From the NCBI GenBank assembly GCA_023386235.1, contig JAEWKC010000009.1, positions 121,192 to 185,191 of the forward strand: a stretch of 64,000 bases of DNA, in the 5' to 3' direction. Of the stretch, positions 50,494 to 58,539 are shown in pieces; position 1 is the stretch's first letter, and each line of letters opens with the position of its first letter. The translations under genes were made by a program, and so were the position numbers. The notes beneath the pieces are model-generated. The model did not search any database and had not been told where the DNA came from. It saw only the letters and a program-made list of their open reading frames with translations. This DNA is from Bacteroidota bacterium (GTDB lineage Bacteria; Bacteroidota; Bacteroidia; Chitinophagales; Chitinophagaceae).

Positions 50494-51807
50494 ATGAAGA
50501 AAAGAATACTTGCTTCGCTTCCTTTCTTGCTTGTCGCTATGTCGATGAATGCACAGGAAATTAAATTTGAAGAATATGATTTAGCCAATGGTTTACATGT
50601 TATTCTTCATCAGGATAATAAAGCGCCTGTGGTAACTACAGCCGTTATGTATCATGTAGGAGCTAAAGACGAAAAGCCCGACAGAACGGGGTTTGCACAC
50701 TTCTTTGAACATCTTTTGTTTGAAGGTACTAAAAATATTAAGCGTGGAGAATGGATGAAAATTGTTTCTTCCAACGGGGGCAGCAACAATGCCAATACCA
50801 GCGACGACAGAACGTACTACTACGAAACTTTCCCTTCCAACAATTTACAGCTGGGCCTGTGGATGGAAAGCGAAAGAATGCGTCATCCGGTAATTAATGA
50901 GATAGGTGTAAAAACACAAAACGAAGTAGTGAAAGAGGAAAAAAGAATGCGGGTAGATAATCAGCCTTACGGAAACCTCTTCAAAGCTATTAAGCAAAAT
51001 CTTTTCACCAAACACCCCTACCGCTGGACAACCATTGGAGAAATGGAACATCTTGATGCCGCTACTTTAGCCGAGTTTCAGGATTTCTTCAAAAAATATT
51101 ATGTACCCAACAATGCCACTCTGGTAGTGGCCGGAGATATAGACCCTGCTCAAGCCAAAAGCTGGATCAATACCTACTTTGCCGATATTCCCAAAGGCGC
51201 CCCGATAGAGAGAAACTTTACGAAGGAAGACCCCATTACACAACAAAAAGAAGCAGAATTCTTTGACCCCAATATACAATTGCCTGCTTATTTGTATACT
51301 TACAGAACACCTTCTAATAAAGAAAAAGACGCGTATGTTTTAGATATGATCTCTACTTACCTGAGCTCGGGCAAATCGTCTGTATTGTATAAAAAGCTGG
51401 TAGACCAGGAAAAGAAAGCTTTAGAAGTACAGGCGGTAAATATAGGGCAGGAAGATTACAGCATTTTTGCTTTCTTCGCCATACCCATGAGCGGTATTTC
51501 CGAAGCTACTTTAAGAACCGATATTGATGCTGAAATTGCCAAGCTGCAAACAAACCTTATCAGCGATGAAGATTTCCAGAAGCTGCAGAATATTTTTGAA
51601 AATCAATTCGTAAATGCCAACTCTACCATACAAGGCATTGCGCACTCACTGGCTACATACAACATGTTGCGCGGCAATACCAATCTTATCAACAACGAGA
51701 TTGACATTTACAGAAGCATTACCAAAGAGGACATTAGGGAAGCCGCTAAAAAATATTTAAGCAGTAACCAGCGTGTAGTCGTTAATTATTTACCCGAGAA
51801 AAAATAA
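50494..51807 (+). CDS. M16 zinc peptidase, catalytic subunit
   Basis: Periplasmic zinc protease of 437 residues with a signal peptide (residues 1-20, ending SMNAQ). The inverted zinc motif HFFEH lies at residues 69-73, and the downstream glutamate ligand is within NEVVKEEKRMRVDN. The second half (TYFADIPKGAPIERNF and following) is the inactive M16 domain. It is paired with the next gene, which lacks the zinc motif, 9 bases downstream. Such active/inactive pairs form heterodimers that degrade peptides. The substrate is unknown. Confidence 0.95.
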   Translation: MKKRILASLPFLLVAMSMNAQEIKFEEYDLANGLHVILHQDNKAPVVTTAVMYHVGAKDEKPDRTGFAHFFEHLLFEGTKNIKRGEWMKIVSSNGGSNNANTSDDRTYYYETFPSNNLQLGLWMESERMRHPVINEIGVKTQNEVVKEEKRMRVDNQPYGNLFKAIKQNLFTKHPYRWTTIGEMEHLDAATLAEFQDFFKKYYVPNNATLVVAGDIDPAQAKSWINTYFADIPKGAPIERNFTKEDPITQQKEAEFFDPNIQLPAYLYTYRTPSNKEKDAYVLDMISTYLSSGKSSVLYKKLVDQEKKALEVQAVNIGQEDYSIFAFFAIPMSGISEATLRTDIDAEIAKLQTNLISDEDFQKLQNIFENQFVNANSTIQGIAHSLATYNMLRGNTNLINNEIDIYRSITKEDIREAAKKYLSSNQRVVVNYLPEKK

Positions 51808-51816
51808 AAAATAAAA

Positions 51817-53844
51817 ATGAAGAAACTAATTATATATGCATTGTCGGCCGTATTGCTTACAGGCTCTGCATTTGCGCAAAACATAAATAAAGATGCGATG
51901 CCCAAGCCGGGACCTACGCCTAAGGTGAATATCGCACAGCCACAAACCTTTAAATTGGCCAATGGATTAACCGTAATGGTGGTGGAAAATAACAAGCTGC
52001 CCAGAGCCAGCGCCAACCTGAGCATGGACAGACCTCCGGTTTTTGAAGGAGAAAAGGCCGGCTATATCTCTCTGATGTCTGATCTGTTAGGAGAAGGTAC
52101 GCAAACCATGTCGAAAGACGATTTTAATAAAAGAATAGATTTCCTCGGTGCGAGAGTTTCTTACTCATCTGGTGGCGCTTACGCGCAATCGCTGTCAAAA
52201 TATTTTCCTGAAGTACTGGCCATGATGGCGGATGGAGCTATCAACCCGAAGTTTACACAGGAAGAATTGAACAAATCTAAAGAAAGATCTATTGAAGGTT
52301 TAAAGGCCGATGAAAAAAATCCTGAATCTATTGCCAGTCGTGTACACGATGTAGTTACATACGGCAAAAATACTTCAAGAGGAGAGTTTATTACAGAGCA
52401 GAGTATCAAAGGCGTTACACTCACTGATGTGCAAAACGCGCACAAAAATTTTTATACACCTAACAACGCTTATCTGGTAATTGTGGGTGATGTTAAATTT
52501 AATGAGATAAAAAGCTTGGTTGAGAAAAACTTCGGTGCCTGGAAAAAAGGAACGTATACATATAAGCCATTAGAAAAACCGGCAGTGTTGACTAAAACAG
52601 AAGTGGATGTAGTGAATGTGCCCAATGCCGTACAGTCAATTATTAAAGTAGGCAATCTGCATGATTTAAAAATGAACAATCCGCAATACTTTGCAGCTGT
52701 GGCATCCAATTATATTTTGGGCGGTGGCGCAGATGCCAGGTTGTTTATGAACCTGCGTGAGAAAAACGGGTTTACCTATGGTGCTTATTCAGGACTGAAT
52801 ACCGGTAAATATTCACCTTCTTTTTCCTCTTCTGCCAGCGTTAGAACCGAAGTGACCGATAAGGCTGTGCAAGAATTCATAAAAGAGCTGAACGGCATTT
52901 CTACAATCACTGCCGATGAGTTGAATAATGCAAAAGCAAAACTGAAAGGCTCATTCATCATGTCGCTTGAAAGACCTGAAACCATTGCTCAGTTCGCGCT
53001 TAATCAGGCTACGCAAAATCTGTCGAAAGATTTTTACAACAATTATCTCAGATCTATTGATGCGCTTACGCAGTCGGGTGTACAGAATGCAACCCAATCT
53101 TTTATCGCTCCTTCAAAATTAAGAATATTTGTGGCGGGCAAAGCAGTGGATTTTGCCGATAAATTAGAAGCGCTGGGCTATAAAGTAAATTACTATGATG
53201 CGTATGGCAACACCATCCCTAAGCCGGAAGCAAAACAGGCAAACGTAACGCTGGCAGATGTTGCCAATAAATACATTGACGCTATTGGCGGAAAAGCGAC
53301 AGTAGAAAAAATTAAATCTTTTACCCTGAATGCCACTACAAAAGTACAAGGCATGGATTTGGGAATGAAAATAATCAGTCGCGAAGGCGGAGCTGTAGCT
53401 CAGTCTATGGAAATGAACGGCGCGGTTATGCAGAAAATGGTATTTAACGGCACTGATGGATCAATTGAAGTACAGGGACAAAAAATGCCGTTACCCGATG
53501 AAATGAAAACCGCCTTATCTGCCAATAAGCATTTATTCCCCGAATTGCATTTTGCAAACAGTAAAGACTACGAACTGGGCACGATTGAAAATATAAACGG
53601 TGAAGAAGCGTACGTGGTAAAAAGTAAAGACAAAACATATTATTATTCTGTAAAAACCGGTCTAAAGATTGGCGAAACCGAAAAGCAGGGCGATACAGTG
53701 GTGCCTACTTATTTCTCTGATTACAAAGTTGTGGAAGGTGTACAATTTCCGTTTACTATGAAAACCAACGTAAGCGGCATGGATCTTACATTTGATGTAA
53801 AATCCATAGAAGTTAACAAAGCTACTGATGCTGATTTTAAATAA
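51817..53844 (+). CDS. M16 non-catalytic partner fused to a LolA-like domain
   Basis: A 675-residue exported protein (signal peptide MKKLIIYALSAVLLTGSAFAQ). Residues about 45-460 are M16 domains, but the HxxEH site is replaced (YISLMSDLLGEGT), so it cannot bind zinc. It keeps the R-Y-type substrate-binding element in MNLREKNGFTYGAYSGL of non-catalytic M16 partners. The C-terminal 200 residues (from about 475; VANKYIDAIGGKATVEKIKSF to the end) look like a beta-rich LolA/outer-membrane-lipoprotein-sorting-like fold (KTYYYSVKTGLKIGETEKQGD, VVPTYFSDYKVVEGVQFPFTM). The fusion suggests delivery of hydrophobic or lipid-linked peptides to the protease; that is inference. Confidence 0.9.
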   Translation: MKKLIIYALSAVLLTGSAFAQNINKDAMPKPGPTPKVNIAQPQTFKLANGLTVMVVENNKLPRASANLSMDRPPVFEGEKAGYISLMSDLLGEGTQTMSKDDFNKRIDFLGARVSYSSGGAYAQSLSKYFPEVLAMMADGAINPKFTQEELNKSKERSIEGLKADEKNPESIASRVHDVVTYGKNTSRGEFITEQSIKGVTLTDVQNAHKNFYTPNNAYLVIVGDVKFNEIKSLVEKNFGAWKKGTYTYKPLEKPAVLTKTEVDVVNVPNAVQSIIKVGNLHDLKMNNPQYFAAVASNYILGGGADARLFMNLREKNGFTYGAYSGLNTGKYSPSFSSSASVRTEVTDKAVQEFIKELNGISTITADELNNAKAKLKGSFIMSLERPETIAQFALNQATQNLSKDFYNNYLRSIDALTQSGVQNATQSFIAPSKLRIFVAGKAVDFADKLEALGYKVNYYDAYGNTIPKPEAKQANVTLADVANKYIDAIGGKATVEKIKSFTLNATTKVQGMDLGMKIISREGGAVAQSMEMNGAVMQKMVFNGTDGSIEVQGQKMPLPDEMKTALSANKHLFPELHFANSKDYELGTIENINGEEAYVVKSKDKTYYYSVKTGLKIGETEKQGDTVVPTYFSDYKVVEGVQFPFTMKTNVSGMDLTFDVKSIEVNKATDADFK

Positions 53845-53870
53845 AGATTATTGTTCAGCTATTTTATTGT

Positions 53871-54070
53871 TCAGCGAGGCGTTCACGCCTCGCTGACTTA
53901 TTCTGTCGACTTAAAAGTTGTCATCCTGAATGCAATGTTTTTGTCATCCTGAACGAAGTGAAGGATCTACATTATATTTGATAGTTAGATGCTTCGCTAT
54001 GCTCAGCATGACAAGAGTTTTTCAATTGATAGTCAGATGCTTTCTCGTTTCAAACGAGACTCAGCATTAC
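53871..54070. repeat. Cluster of palindromic intergenic repeats
   Basis: A 279-base non-coding stretch after the M16 pair holds several palindromic units. The first is an 11-bp perfect stem (TCAGCGAGGCG and CGCCTCGCTGA, 53871-53881 with 53886-53896). Next come GTCATCCTGAACGAAGTGAA (opening at 53943) and an imperfect reverse complement ending CTCAGCATGAC (53987-54012). A further arm opens at 54035 (AGATGCTTTCTCG) with an internal TCTCGTTTCAAACGAGA palindrome. A shorter GTCATCCTGAATGC copy starts at about 53930. They resemble dispersed GTCATCCTGAACG-type elements seen in many bacterial genomes. Confidence 0.55.
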
Positions 54071-54123
54071 AAAAGGTTTTCAGAGCATTTGAAACAACCG
54101 CTTTTATCAGGGTAAAATTTCTT

Positions 54124-54459
54124 TTAAAACCACGGGCGTTTATGCACCTGGTATGTGTTGTAAAACTCATCGTTTGATTTAGTGAGGTAAATAATACCTT
54201 CTATCAAACCTATAAGTCCGGTTATCCACAACAATAACGCGCCTATCAATACTATCAGCAATATATAGCCAAGTATGGTAACGGCAAGCAGTATCAAGCC
54301 TTCCTTAGTATAGCCTAACACAAATTTGTGAATACCAAACGAACCTAAAAGAATAGCCAGTACTCCGGCAAGAATTTTTTTATTTTCTTTACTGTGAACA
54401 ACACTTTCGGCGCCGGATTTCATTTCCTGAAAAGTGCTGTTGAATTCGTTGTTTTCCAT
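54124..54459 (-). CDS. TM2-domain membrane protein
   Basis: A 111-residue protein with a polar, glutamate-rich N-terminus (1-28) and the TM2 domain: two membrane helices joined by a short loop, KILAGVLAILLGSFGIHKFVLG and a second segment LLAVTILGYILLIVLIGALLLW, then ITGLIGLIEGIIYLTKSNDEF. The DRF-like position reads GIHKFVLGY. The function of TM2 proteins in bacteria is unknown. It lies alone on the minus strand. Confidence 0.92.
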   Translation of the reverse strand: MENNEFNSTFQEMKSGAESVVHSKENKKILAGVLAILLGSFGIHKFVLGYTKEGLILLAVTILGYILLIVLIGALLLWITGLIGLIEGIIYLTKSNDEFYNTYQVHKRPWF

Positions 54460-54530
54460 AGTTTAAATTTTATTAAAATTAAACAGAAAAAAGTACATAT
54501 AAAATTAAATATTTTATTAAGAAGATTTAA

Positions 54531-54573
54531 ACAAAAAAAACTGCTATGCTTTCTTTGAAAATCACATAGCAGT
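54531..54573 (-). terminator. Intrinsic terminator of the cytochrome-like gene
   Basis: Stem arms ACTGCTATG (54540-54548) and CATAGCAGT (54565-54573) surround a 16-base loop. On the minus strand the stem is followed by eight T residues, starting 22 bases after the stop at 54595. Confidence 0.9.
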
Positions 54574-54594
54574 CCTTTTATATTAACAGGAGTG

Positions 54595-54891
54595 TTATCG
54601 CACTCTGTCCCAGCTTTTTAAAATGGCAATTTCTTCTTTGGTAGGTTTGTCGCCTTTAGGCGGCATGATGCCTTTTTCAATCAGAGAGATCATACTGTTC
54701 ATGCTTCCCGCTACTACTTCCTTGTTTGTAAATTCAGAATGGCACGATGTGCAATGCTTGATAAGTATCGGTTTTACATTGTCATTAAAGGCAATATTCT
54801 CGGGCTTTACAGTGGTTGCGCGTGTAGTGCTGCATGAATAAAAAATAATACCAACAACAGCCAAAAAGCAAAGAATGAATATTTTTTTCAT
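54595..54891 (-). CDS. Small c-type cytochrome-like lipoprotein
   Basis: A 98-residue lipoprotein (MKKIFILCFLAVVGIIFYSC, lipobox FYSC) with a single haem-binding motif, CTSCH, near residue 48, in the context VKPILIKHCTSCHSEF. MPPKGDKPTKEEIAILKSW carries the methionine that would be the distal haem ligand. The pattern matches the short cytochrome c domains of planctomycete-type and Bacteroidota proteins. It may accept or pass electrons at the membrane; the partner is unknown. Confidence 0.88.
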   Translation of the reverse strand: MKKIFILCFLAVVGIIFYSCSTTRATTVKPENIAFNDNVKPILIKHCTSCHSEFTNKEVVAGSMNSMISLIEKGIMPPKGDKPTKEEIAILKSWDRVR

Positions 54892-54956
54892 AAAAAAATT
54901 TGAGTTTGTTTCTGTTTATTCCCTGATTGTTTCTCTCAAATAGCCGGGTGGTGCTG

Positions 54957-55520
54957 TTATACGGTCATCATTTCTTTTTCCTTTCTTTCCAGATGCTTTT
55001 CCACTTCCGATATATATTTATCGGTAATATCCTGTACATCTTTTTCAGTGTTCTTAGCGGCGTCTTCGCTTAAGCCGTCTTTCTGCAATTTTTTAATATG
55101 CTCAATAGCATCTCTTCTGATATTTCTGATAGCTATTTTAGCGTTTTCACCTTCATGTGAGGCTTTTTTAAATAATTCCTTTCTGCGTTCTTCCGTAAGC
55201 GGAGGCAAAAACAGGCGTATTTGCACACCATCGTTTTGAGGAGTAATGCCAATATTGGCAGCCATTATTGCTTTTTCTATTGGCCCAAGCATATTTCTTT
55301 CCCAAGGTTGTATGCTTAAAGTTCTGGCATCAAGGATACTTACATTGGCCACCTGTGCTATCGGCGTAGGATTGCCATAATAATCTACATGCACTCCTTC
55401 TAAAATAGTCGGGGTAGCTTTTCCGGCTCTTATTCTGGTAAGTTCTGTTTCTAAATGATTAATAGCCTTTGTCATTGACAAAGTAGTGTGTGCAATAATG
55501 TTTCCGATTTCTTCAGACAT
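54957..55520 (-). CDS. frr: Ribosome-recycling factor
   Basis: Splits post-termination ribosomes together with EF-G. It has 187 residues, the standard length. Motifs are LTRIRAGKATPTILEGVHVDYYGNPTPIAQVANVS and the long helices of domain I (LTEERRKELFKKASHEGENAKIAIRNIRRDAIEHIKKLQKD). No uridylate kinase gene, its usual partner, is adjacent in the window. Confidence 0.97.
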   Translation of the reverse strand: MSEEIGNIIAHTTLSMTKAINHLETELTRIRAGKATPTILEGVHVDYYGNPTPIAQVANVSILDARTLSIQPWERNMLGPIEKAIMAANIGITPQNDGVQIRLFLPPLTEERRKELFKKASHEGENAKIAIRNIRRDAIEHIKKLQKDGLSEDAAKNTEKDVQDITDKYISEVEKHLERKEKEMMTV

Positions 55521-55629
55521 GACTTTTACTTTTTTTGTAAAACAAAAATAACTAAAATTATTATTACATAAAGCCTATATTCTTTAAAGTTTTTAAATAT
55601 TACAGTAAAGATTTGTTGCTGATTTATAT

Positions 55630-55637
55630 TACCTTTG
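55630..55637 (+). promoter_or_regulatory. Putative -7 box (TACCTTTG) of the transketolase gene
   Basis: TACCTTTG is an exact TAnnTTTG match 18 bases before the ATG at 55656, the same octamer as in the rpsT promoter. A TTG/TTTG pair at 55612-55618 is too close to be a standard -33 element. Confidence 0.5.
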
Positions 55638-55655
55638 AAAAAAGAAAACAGATAT

Positions 55656-56504
55656 ATGGCGGATATTCAAAAACTCGAAGAACTATCTAAGCAAATTAGA
55701 AGAGATATTGTAAAAATGGTGCATGGTGTAAATAGCGGGCATCCCGGAGGTTCATTGGGCTGCACGGAATATTTTGTAGCATTATACTTTGATGTTATGA
55801 AGCGCAAAGAAGGGTTTGATATGAATGGTATAGATGAAGATCTTTTCTTTTTAAGCAATGGTCATATTTCCCCGGTGTTTTACTCAACGCTGGCCAGAGC
55901 GGGCTATTTTCCCGTGTCGGAATTAGCTACTTTCAGAAAGGTCAATTCAAGGCTACAGGGCCATCCTACCACGCACGAAGGTTTGCCGGGCATACGTATT
56001 GCGAGCGGTTCGTTAGGGCAGGGCATTAGCGTAGGTATAGGCGCGGCATTAGCTAAAAAATACAACAATGATGATAATACGGTTTTTGTATTGTGCGGTG
56101 ATGGCGAATTGCAGGAAGGACAAAACTGGGAAGCTATAATGTCGGCCCCCAATTTAGAGGTGGACAATTTAATACTGACGGTTGATTACAACGGACAGCA
56201 AATTGACGGACCTACCAAACTGGTAATGGATTTGGGCGACCTGAAAGCTAAATTCGAAGCCTTTAAATGGCAGGTGTTGGAGTTGGAAGACGGCAATGAT
56301 ATACAAATGGTCATCAACAAATTGAACGAAGCCAAAACATTGCTGGGCAATGGATTGCCTGTGGTGATATTGATGAAAACAATTATGGGTAAGGGTATAG
56401 ATTATATGGAAGGCACACACAAGTGGCATGGTGTAGCACCTAACGATGATGAGTTGGAAAGAGCTTTGCAGCAGTTGATAGTGAACAACGCGCAGGATTA
56501 TTAG
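55656..56504 (+). CDS. Transketolase N-terminal subunit
   Basis: A 282-residue half of a split transketolase carrying the thiamine-diphosphate site: GHPGGSLGCTEYFVALYF, the GDG...N cofactor motif (CGDGELQEGQNWEAI to VDYN), QGHPTTHEGLPGIR and GSLGQGISVGIGAAL. I start at the ATG 55656; a TTG at 55635 overlaps the likely promoter. The usual C-terminal subunit is not adjacent; a DUF4251 lipoprotein gene follows instead. The partner must be encoded elsewhere if this enzyme is active in the pentose phosphate pathway. Confidence 0.93.
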   Translation: MADIQKLEELSKQIRRDIVKMVHGVNSGHPGGSLGCTEYFVALYFDVMKRKEGFDMNGIDEDLFFLSNGHISPVFYSTLARAGYFPVSELATFRKVNSRLQGHPTTHEGLPGIRIASGSLGQGISVGIGAALAKKYNNDDNTVFVLCGDGELQEGQNWEAIMSAPNLEVDNLILTVDYNGQQIDGPTKLVMDLGDLKAKFEAFKWQVLELEDGNDIQMVINKLNEAKTLLGNGLPVVILMKTIMGKGIDYMEGTHKWHGVAPNDDELERALQQLIVNNAQDY

Positions 56505-56524
56505 CTTACAAAAAAATATATAAT

Positions 56525-57031
56525 ATGAAACAGGTAAAATATATAGCGGTGCTTGTATTTGTATTTGTTTTTGCTTTGCCTTCTTGCACCACGCAAAAAA
56601 ACTCTGCTGCCATCGCAGCATTAAAGAGTGCCATAGAAAACCGCGACTTTACTTTTCATGCGCAGCAGGTGTTGCCCCGCGATTACAGAATATCACAAAT
56701 ATTTCCCACTGCTAATGCGCAAATGTTTAACCTTTCGCCGGGTTATGTAGTAAAAGTAATGAATGATTCACTCGTTGTAGACCTGCCTTTTTTCGGCAGA
56801 GCATTTCAAGCACCGATGGATCCTACTAAAGGCGGTATAAAGCTTACAACCACCAATTTCACTATTAAGCAATCCAAAGGAAGAAAGGGGAATATAGATG
56901 TTACCATTTACCCGCAGAACTCCAATGAAATACAGCAAATGTATCTCACCATATCAGAAAGCGGTTATGCCACTTTAAGCGTAATAAGCTATCAGAGAGA
57001 ACAAATTGGTTTTTACGGCATTGTGCAATAG
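56525..57031 (+). CDS. DUF4251-family lipoprotein
   Basis: A 168-residue lipoprotein (signal and lipobox VFALPSC) of the Bacteroidota DUF4251 family. The beta-rich body begins IENRDFTFHAQQVLPRDYRISQ and ends TLSVISYQREQIGFYGIV; a conserved-looking VVDLPFFGRAFQAPMDPTKGGI lies in the middle. It lies 20 bases after the transketolase subunit gene and is probably cotranscribed. The function is unknown. Confidence 0.9.
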   Translation: MKQVKYIAVLVFVFVFALPSCTTQKNSAAIAALKSAIENRDFTFHAQQVLPRDYRISQIFPTANAQMFNLSPGYVVKVMNDSLVVDLPFFGRAFQAPMDPTKGGIKLTTTNFTIKQSKGRKGNIDVTIYPQNSNEIQQMYLTISESGYATLSVISYQREQIGFYGIVQ

Positions 57032-57056
57032 TTGAAATTCAGAAGATAACAGAAAC

Positions 57057-57087
57057 AAAAAAAACCGGCTAAATTACCGGTTTTTTT
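57057..57087. terminator. Bidirectional intrinsic terminator
   Basis: The arms AAAACCGG and CCGGTTTT flank CTAAATTA, with an A-tract on the left and a T-tract on the right. It serves the DUF4251 gene on the plus strand (26 bases after its stop). On the minus strand it lies six bases beyond the 3' end of the tRNA-like RNA. Confidence 0.88.
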
Positions 57088-57092
57088 AGTTG

Positions 57093-57254
57093 CTGTAGGG
57101 GAAGGATTCGAACCTTCACTGGGCGGTTAGCCATAATGCAAAGTCCGGTGGTCAACCCCGGTCTCTCTTGCGAGAGGCTCTACACTACGTTTATCCCTTA
57201 TTCCCAACCCCCGAGACGAGAGGGCATGTCTGCCAAAAATTTCATCACCCCACA
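57093..57254 (-). ncRNA. tRNA-like structured non-coding RNA, 162 nt
   Basis: Read on the minus strand, the ends pair as a tRNA acceptor stem (TGTGGGG at 57254-57248 with CCCTACA at 57100-57094, discriminator G at 57093). A perfect T arm precedes the 3' strand (GAAGG-TTCGAAT-CCTTC, 57117-57101). The 5' part mimics a class II tRNA: TG, a three-pair D-like stem, a loop with TTGGCAGAC, and a 5-7-5 arm (57224-57208). Between that arm and the T arm lie about 90 extra bases with a CTCTC-GCAA-GAGAG hairpin (57176-57163) and a 9-bp arm GGTTGACCA/TGGCTAACC with one mismatch (57157-57125). A promoter and a terminator bracket it. It is too long for a tRNA, and the anticodon-loop position 33 is not T. 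I see no tag-coding frame or 5' and 3' consensus of tmRNA. A Y-RNA-like tRNA mimic or a novel RNA is possible. Confidence 0.6.
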
Positions 57255-57284
57255 GTATGCAGCAATGTTTATGCTGGCAGAATG

Positions 57285-57292
57285 CAAAGATA
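57285..57292 (-). promoter_or_regulatory. -7 box (TATCTTTG) of the tRNA-like RNA
   Basis: On the minus strand TATCTTTG matches TAnnTTTG exactly. Transcription would start near 57278, about 24 bases before the tRNA-like acceptor stem. The first transcribed bases can form a hairpin (CAGCA/TGCTG, 57276-57260). Confidence 0.6.
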
Positions 57293-57366
57293 AGTAGAAA
57301 AATAATTACTTAAAAAAAATTCAAGGAAATTTTCTTAAAATTATTATTATTTCAAAGAAATATTAT

Positions 57367-57374
57367 TACATTTG
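57367..57374 (+). promoter_or_regulatory. Putative -7 box (TACATTTG) of the Lrp gene
   Basis: TACATTTG fits TAnnTTTG and lies 27 bases before the ATG at 57402. It diverges from the promoter of the tRNA-like RNA. Confidence 0.5.
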
Positions 57375-57401
57375 AAAAATGTATAAAATTAAACTATAAA
57401 T

Positions 57402-57875
57402 ATGTCTCATAAGTTAAATTTAGACAATCTTGATCTGCAGATAATTCAAGCAATGATAGAAGATGCAGAGATTTCCTACGCCGATTTGGGTAAGCGTTTG
57501 TCTGTTTCCGGAGGCACTATTCATGTGCGCATAAAAAAACTACAGGAGTTTGGAGTAGTAAAAGGCTCTAAATTAATTGTAGACATGCGTACACTTGGTT
57601 ATGATGTGATTGCTTTTGTTGGTATTTATCTAGAAAAAAGCTCTCTTTACGAGTCTGTGGCCAGTGATATTAGAAAAATACCCGAAGTAATACGCCTTAA
57701 TTATACTACAGGCAATTATAGCATGTTTTTAGAACTGCTGTGTAAAGATATTATTCAACTAAAGAATATTCTGCACGAACAGCTGCAAAACATTAAAGGT
57801 ATAGACAGAACGGAAACGCTCATTTCTCTAGAAGAAAGCTTCAGCAGAACCCCGATCGTTTACAGGGAAAAGTAA
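57402..57875 (+). CDS. Lrp/AsnC-family transcriptional regulator
   Basis: A 157-residue regulator with an N-terminal helix-turn-helix (LDNLDLQIIQAMIEDAEISYADLGKRLSVSGGTIHVRIKKLQEFG, residues 6-50) and a C-terminal ligand-binding RAM domain (YDVIAFVGIYLEKSSLYESV to LLCKDIIQLKNIL). Members sense amino acids and form octamers. It is monocistronic and its target is unknown. The nearest divergent unit is the tRNA-like RNA gene. Confidence 0.95.
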   Translation: MSHKLNLDNLDLQIIQAMIEDAEISYADLGKRLSVSGGTIHVRIKKLQEFGVVKGSKLIVDMRTLGYDVIAFVGIYLEKSSLYESVASDIRKIPEVIRLNYTTGNYSMFLELLCKDIIQLKNILHEQLQNIKGIDRTETLISLEESFSRTPIVYREK

Positions 57876-57965
57876 AAAATCTTTTTTTACATTTTATTAT
57901 TACAGTGGTCATAGGTTTTTGACTACTGTTTTTTATTTTTATACCTTACAGAAAAATTACAGCGT

Positions 57966-58523
57966 ATGAGGAAGATGTTGTTTGCAAAAAATAGGTTATT
58001 GTGGTTATTCACGGCTTTTGCCGCTTTGTTACTGAGTTCTTGCGGCACATCGAGGAAGGCCGCGCAAAAAAATCAACCGGCGCCTGTTTCTAAAAACTAC
58101 TCAACGGCTAAAACAATTGCGCAGCCCCTGGATATAAACCGTACAGAAATGGTCACCTATGCCAAGCAATTTATAGGCGTGCCTTATAAATATGGCTCCA
58201 TCAATCCGGTGAACGGGTTTGATTGTTCGGGATTTGTTTATCATGTACTTACGCATTTTAATATTAATCCTCCCCGTTCTACCTACGAATACGAACATGT
58301 AGGAAAAGAAATAGCCGAAAGACAGGCAAAAGCAGGCGATATCATCTTATTTACCGGTTCCGACAATAAAAAAATAGGCCACATGGGTATTGTTACAGAA
58401 AATAACAATGGTACCATTCAATTTATCCATTCCGCCACTTCGCGCAATATTGGTGTGATTATTAGTTCCTTGGAAGGTTACTACAGGAAACATTTTGTAA
58501 AGGTAATCAGGATTTTGAAGTAA
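57966..58523 (+). CDS. NlpC/P60-family peptidase lipoprotein
   Basis: A 185-residue lipoprotein (lipobox LLSSC) with a C40 peptidase domain that cleaves peptidoglycan stem peptides. The catalytic cysteine is in NGFDCSGFVYHVL, the histidine in KKIGHMGIVTENN, and a third polar residue follows in IQFIHSATSR. The N-terminal 40 mature residues are polar linker. It faces the peptidoglycan glycosyltransferase gene mtgA, with 16 bases between the two stops. Both act on cell-wall metabolism. Confidence 0.93.
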   Translation: MRKMLFAKNRLLWLFTAFAALLLSSCGTSRKAAQKNQPAPVSKNYSTAKTIAQPLDINRTEMVTYAKQFIGVPYKYGSINPVNGFDCSGFVYHVLTHFNINPPRSTYEYEHVGKEIAERQAKAGDIILFTGSDNKKIGHMGIVTENNNGTIQFIHSATSRNIGVIISSLEGYYRKHFVKVIRILK

Positions 58524-58539
58524 AGCGAAACAGCTGTTT

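Noticed and set aside
57093..57184. A conventional class II tRNA using the inner TGTAGAG as 5' acceptor strand
   Set aside because: The acceptor stem would have an A-C mismatch, position 8 would not be T, and the D-arm position is a GCAA hairpin with no GG. The outer stem at 57248-57254 is better.
57093..57254. tmRNA (ssrA)
   Set aside because: The RNA is under half the usual length, has no tag-like reading frame, and its ends do not match the GGGG start and CTCCACC end of tmRNA.
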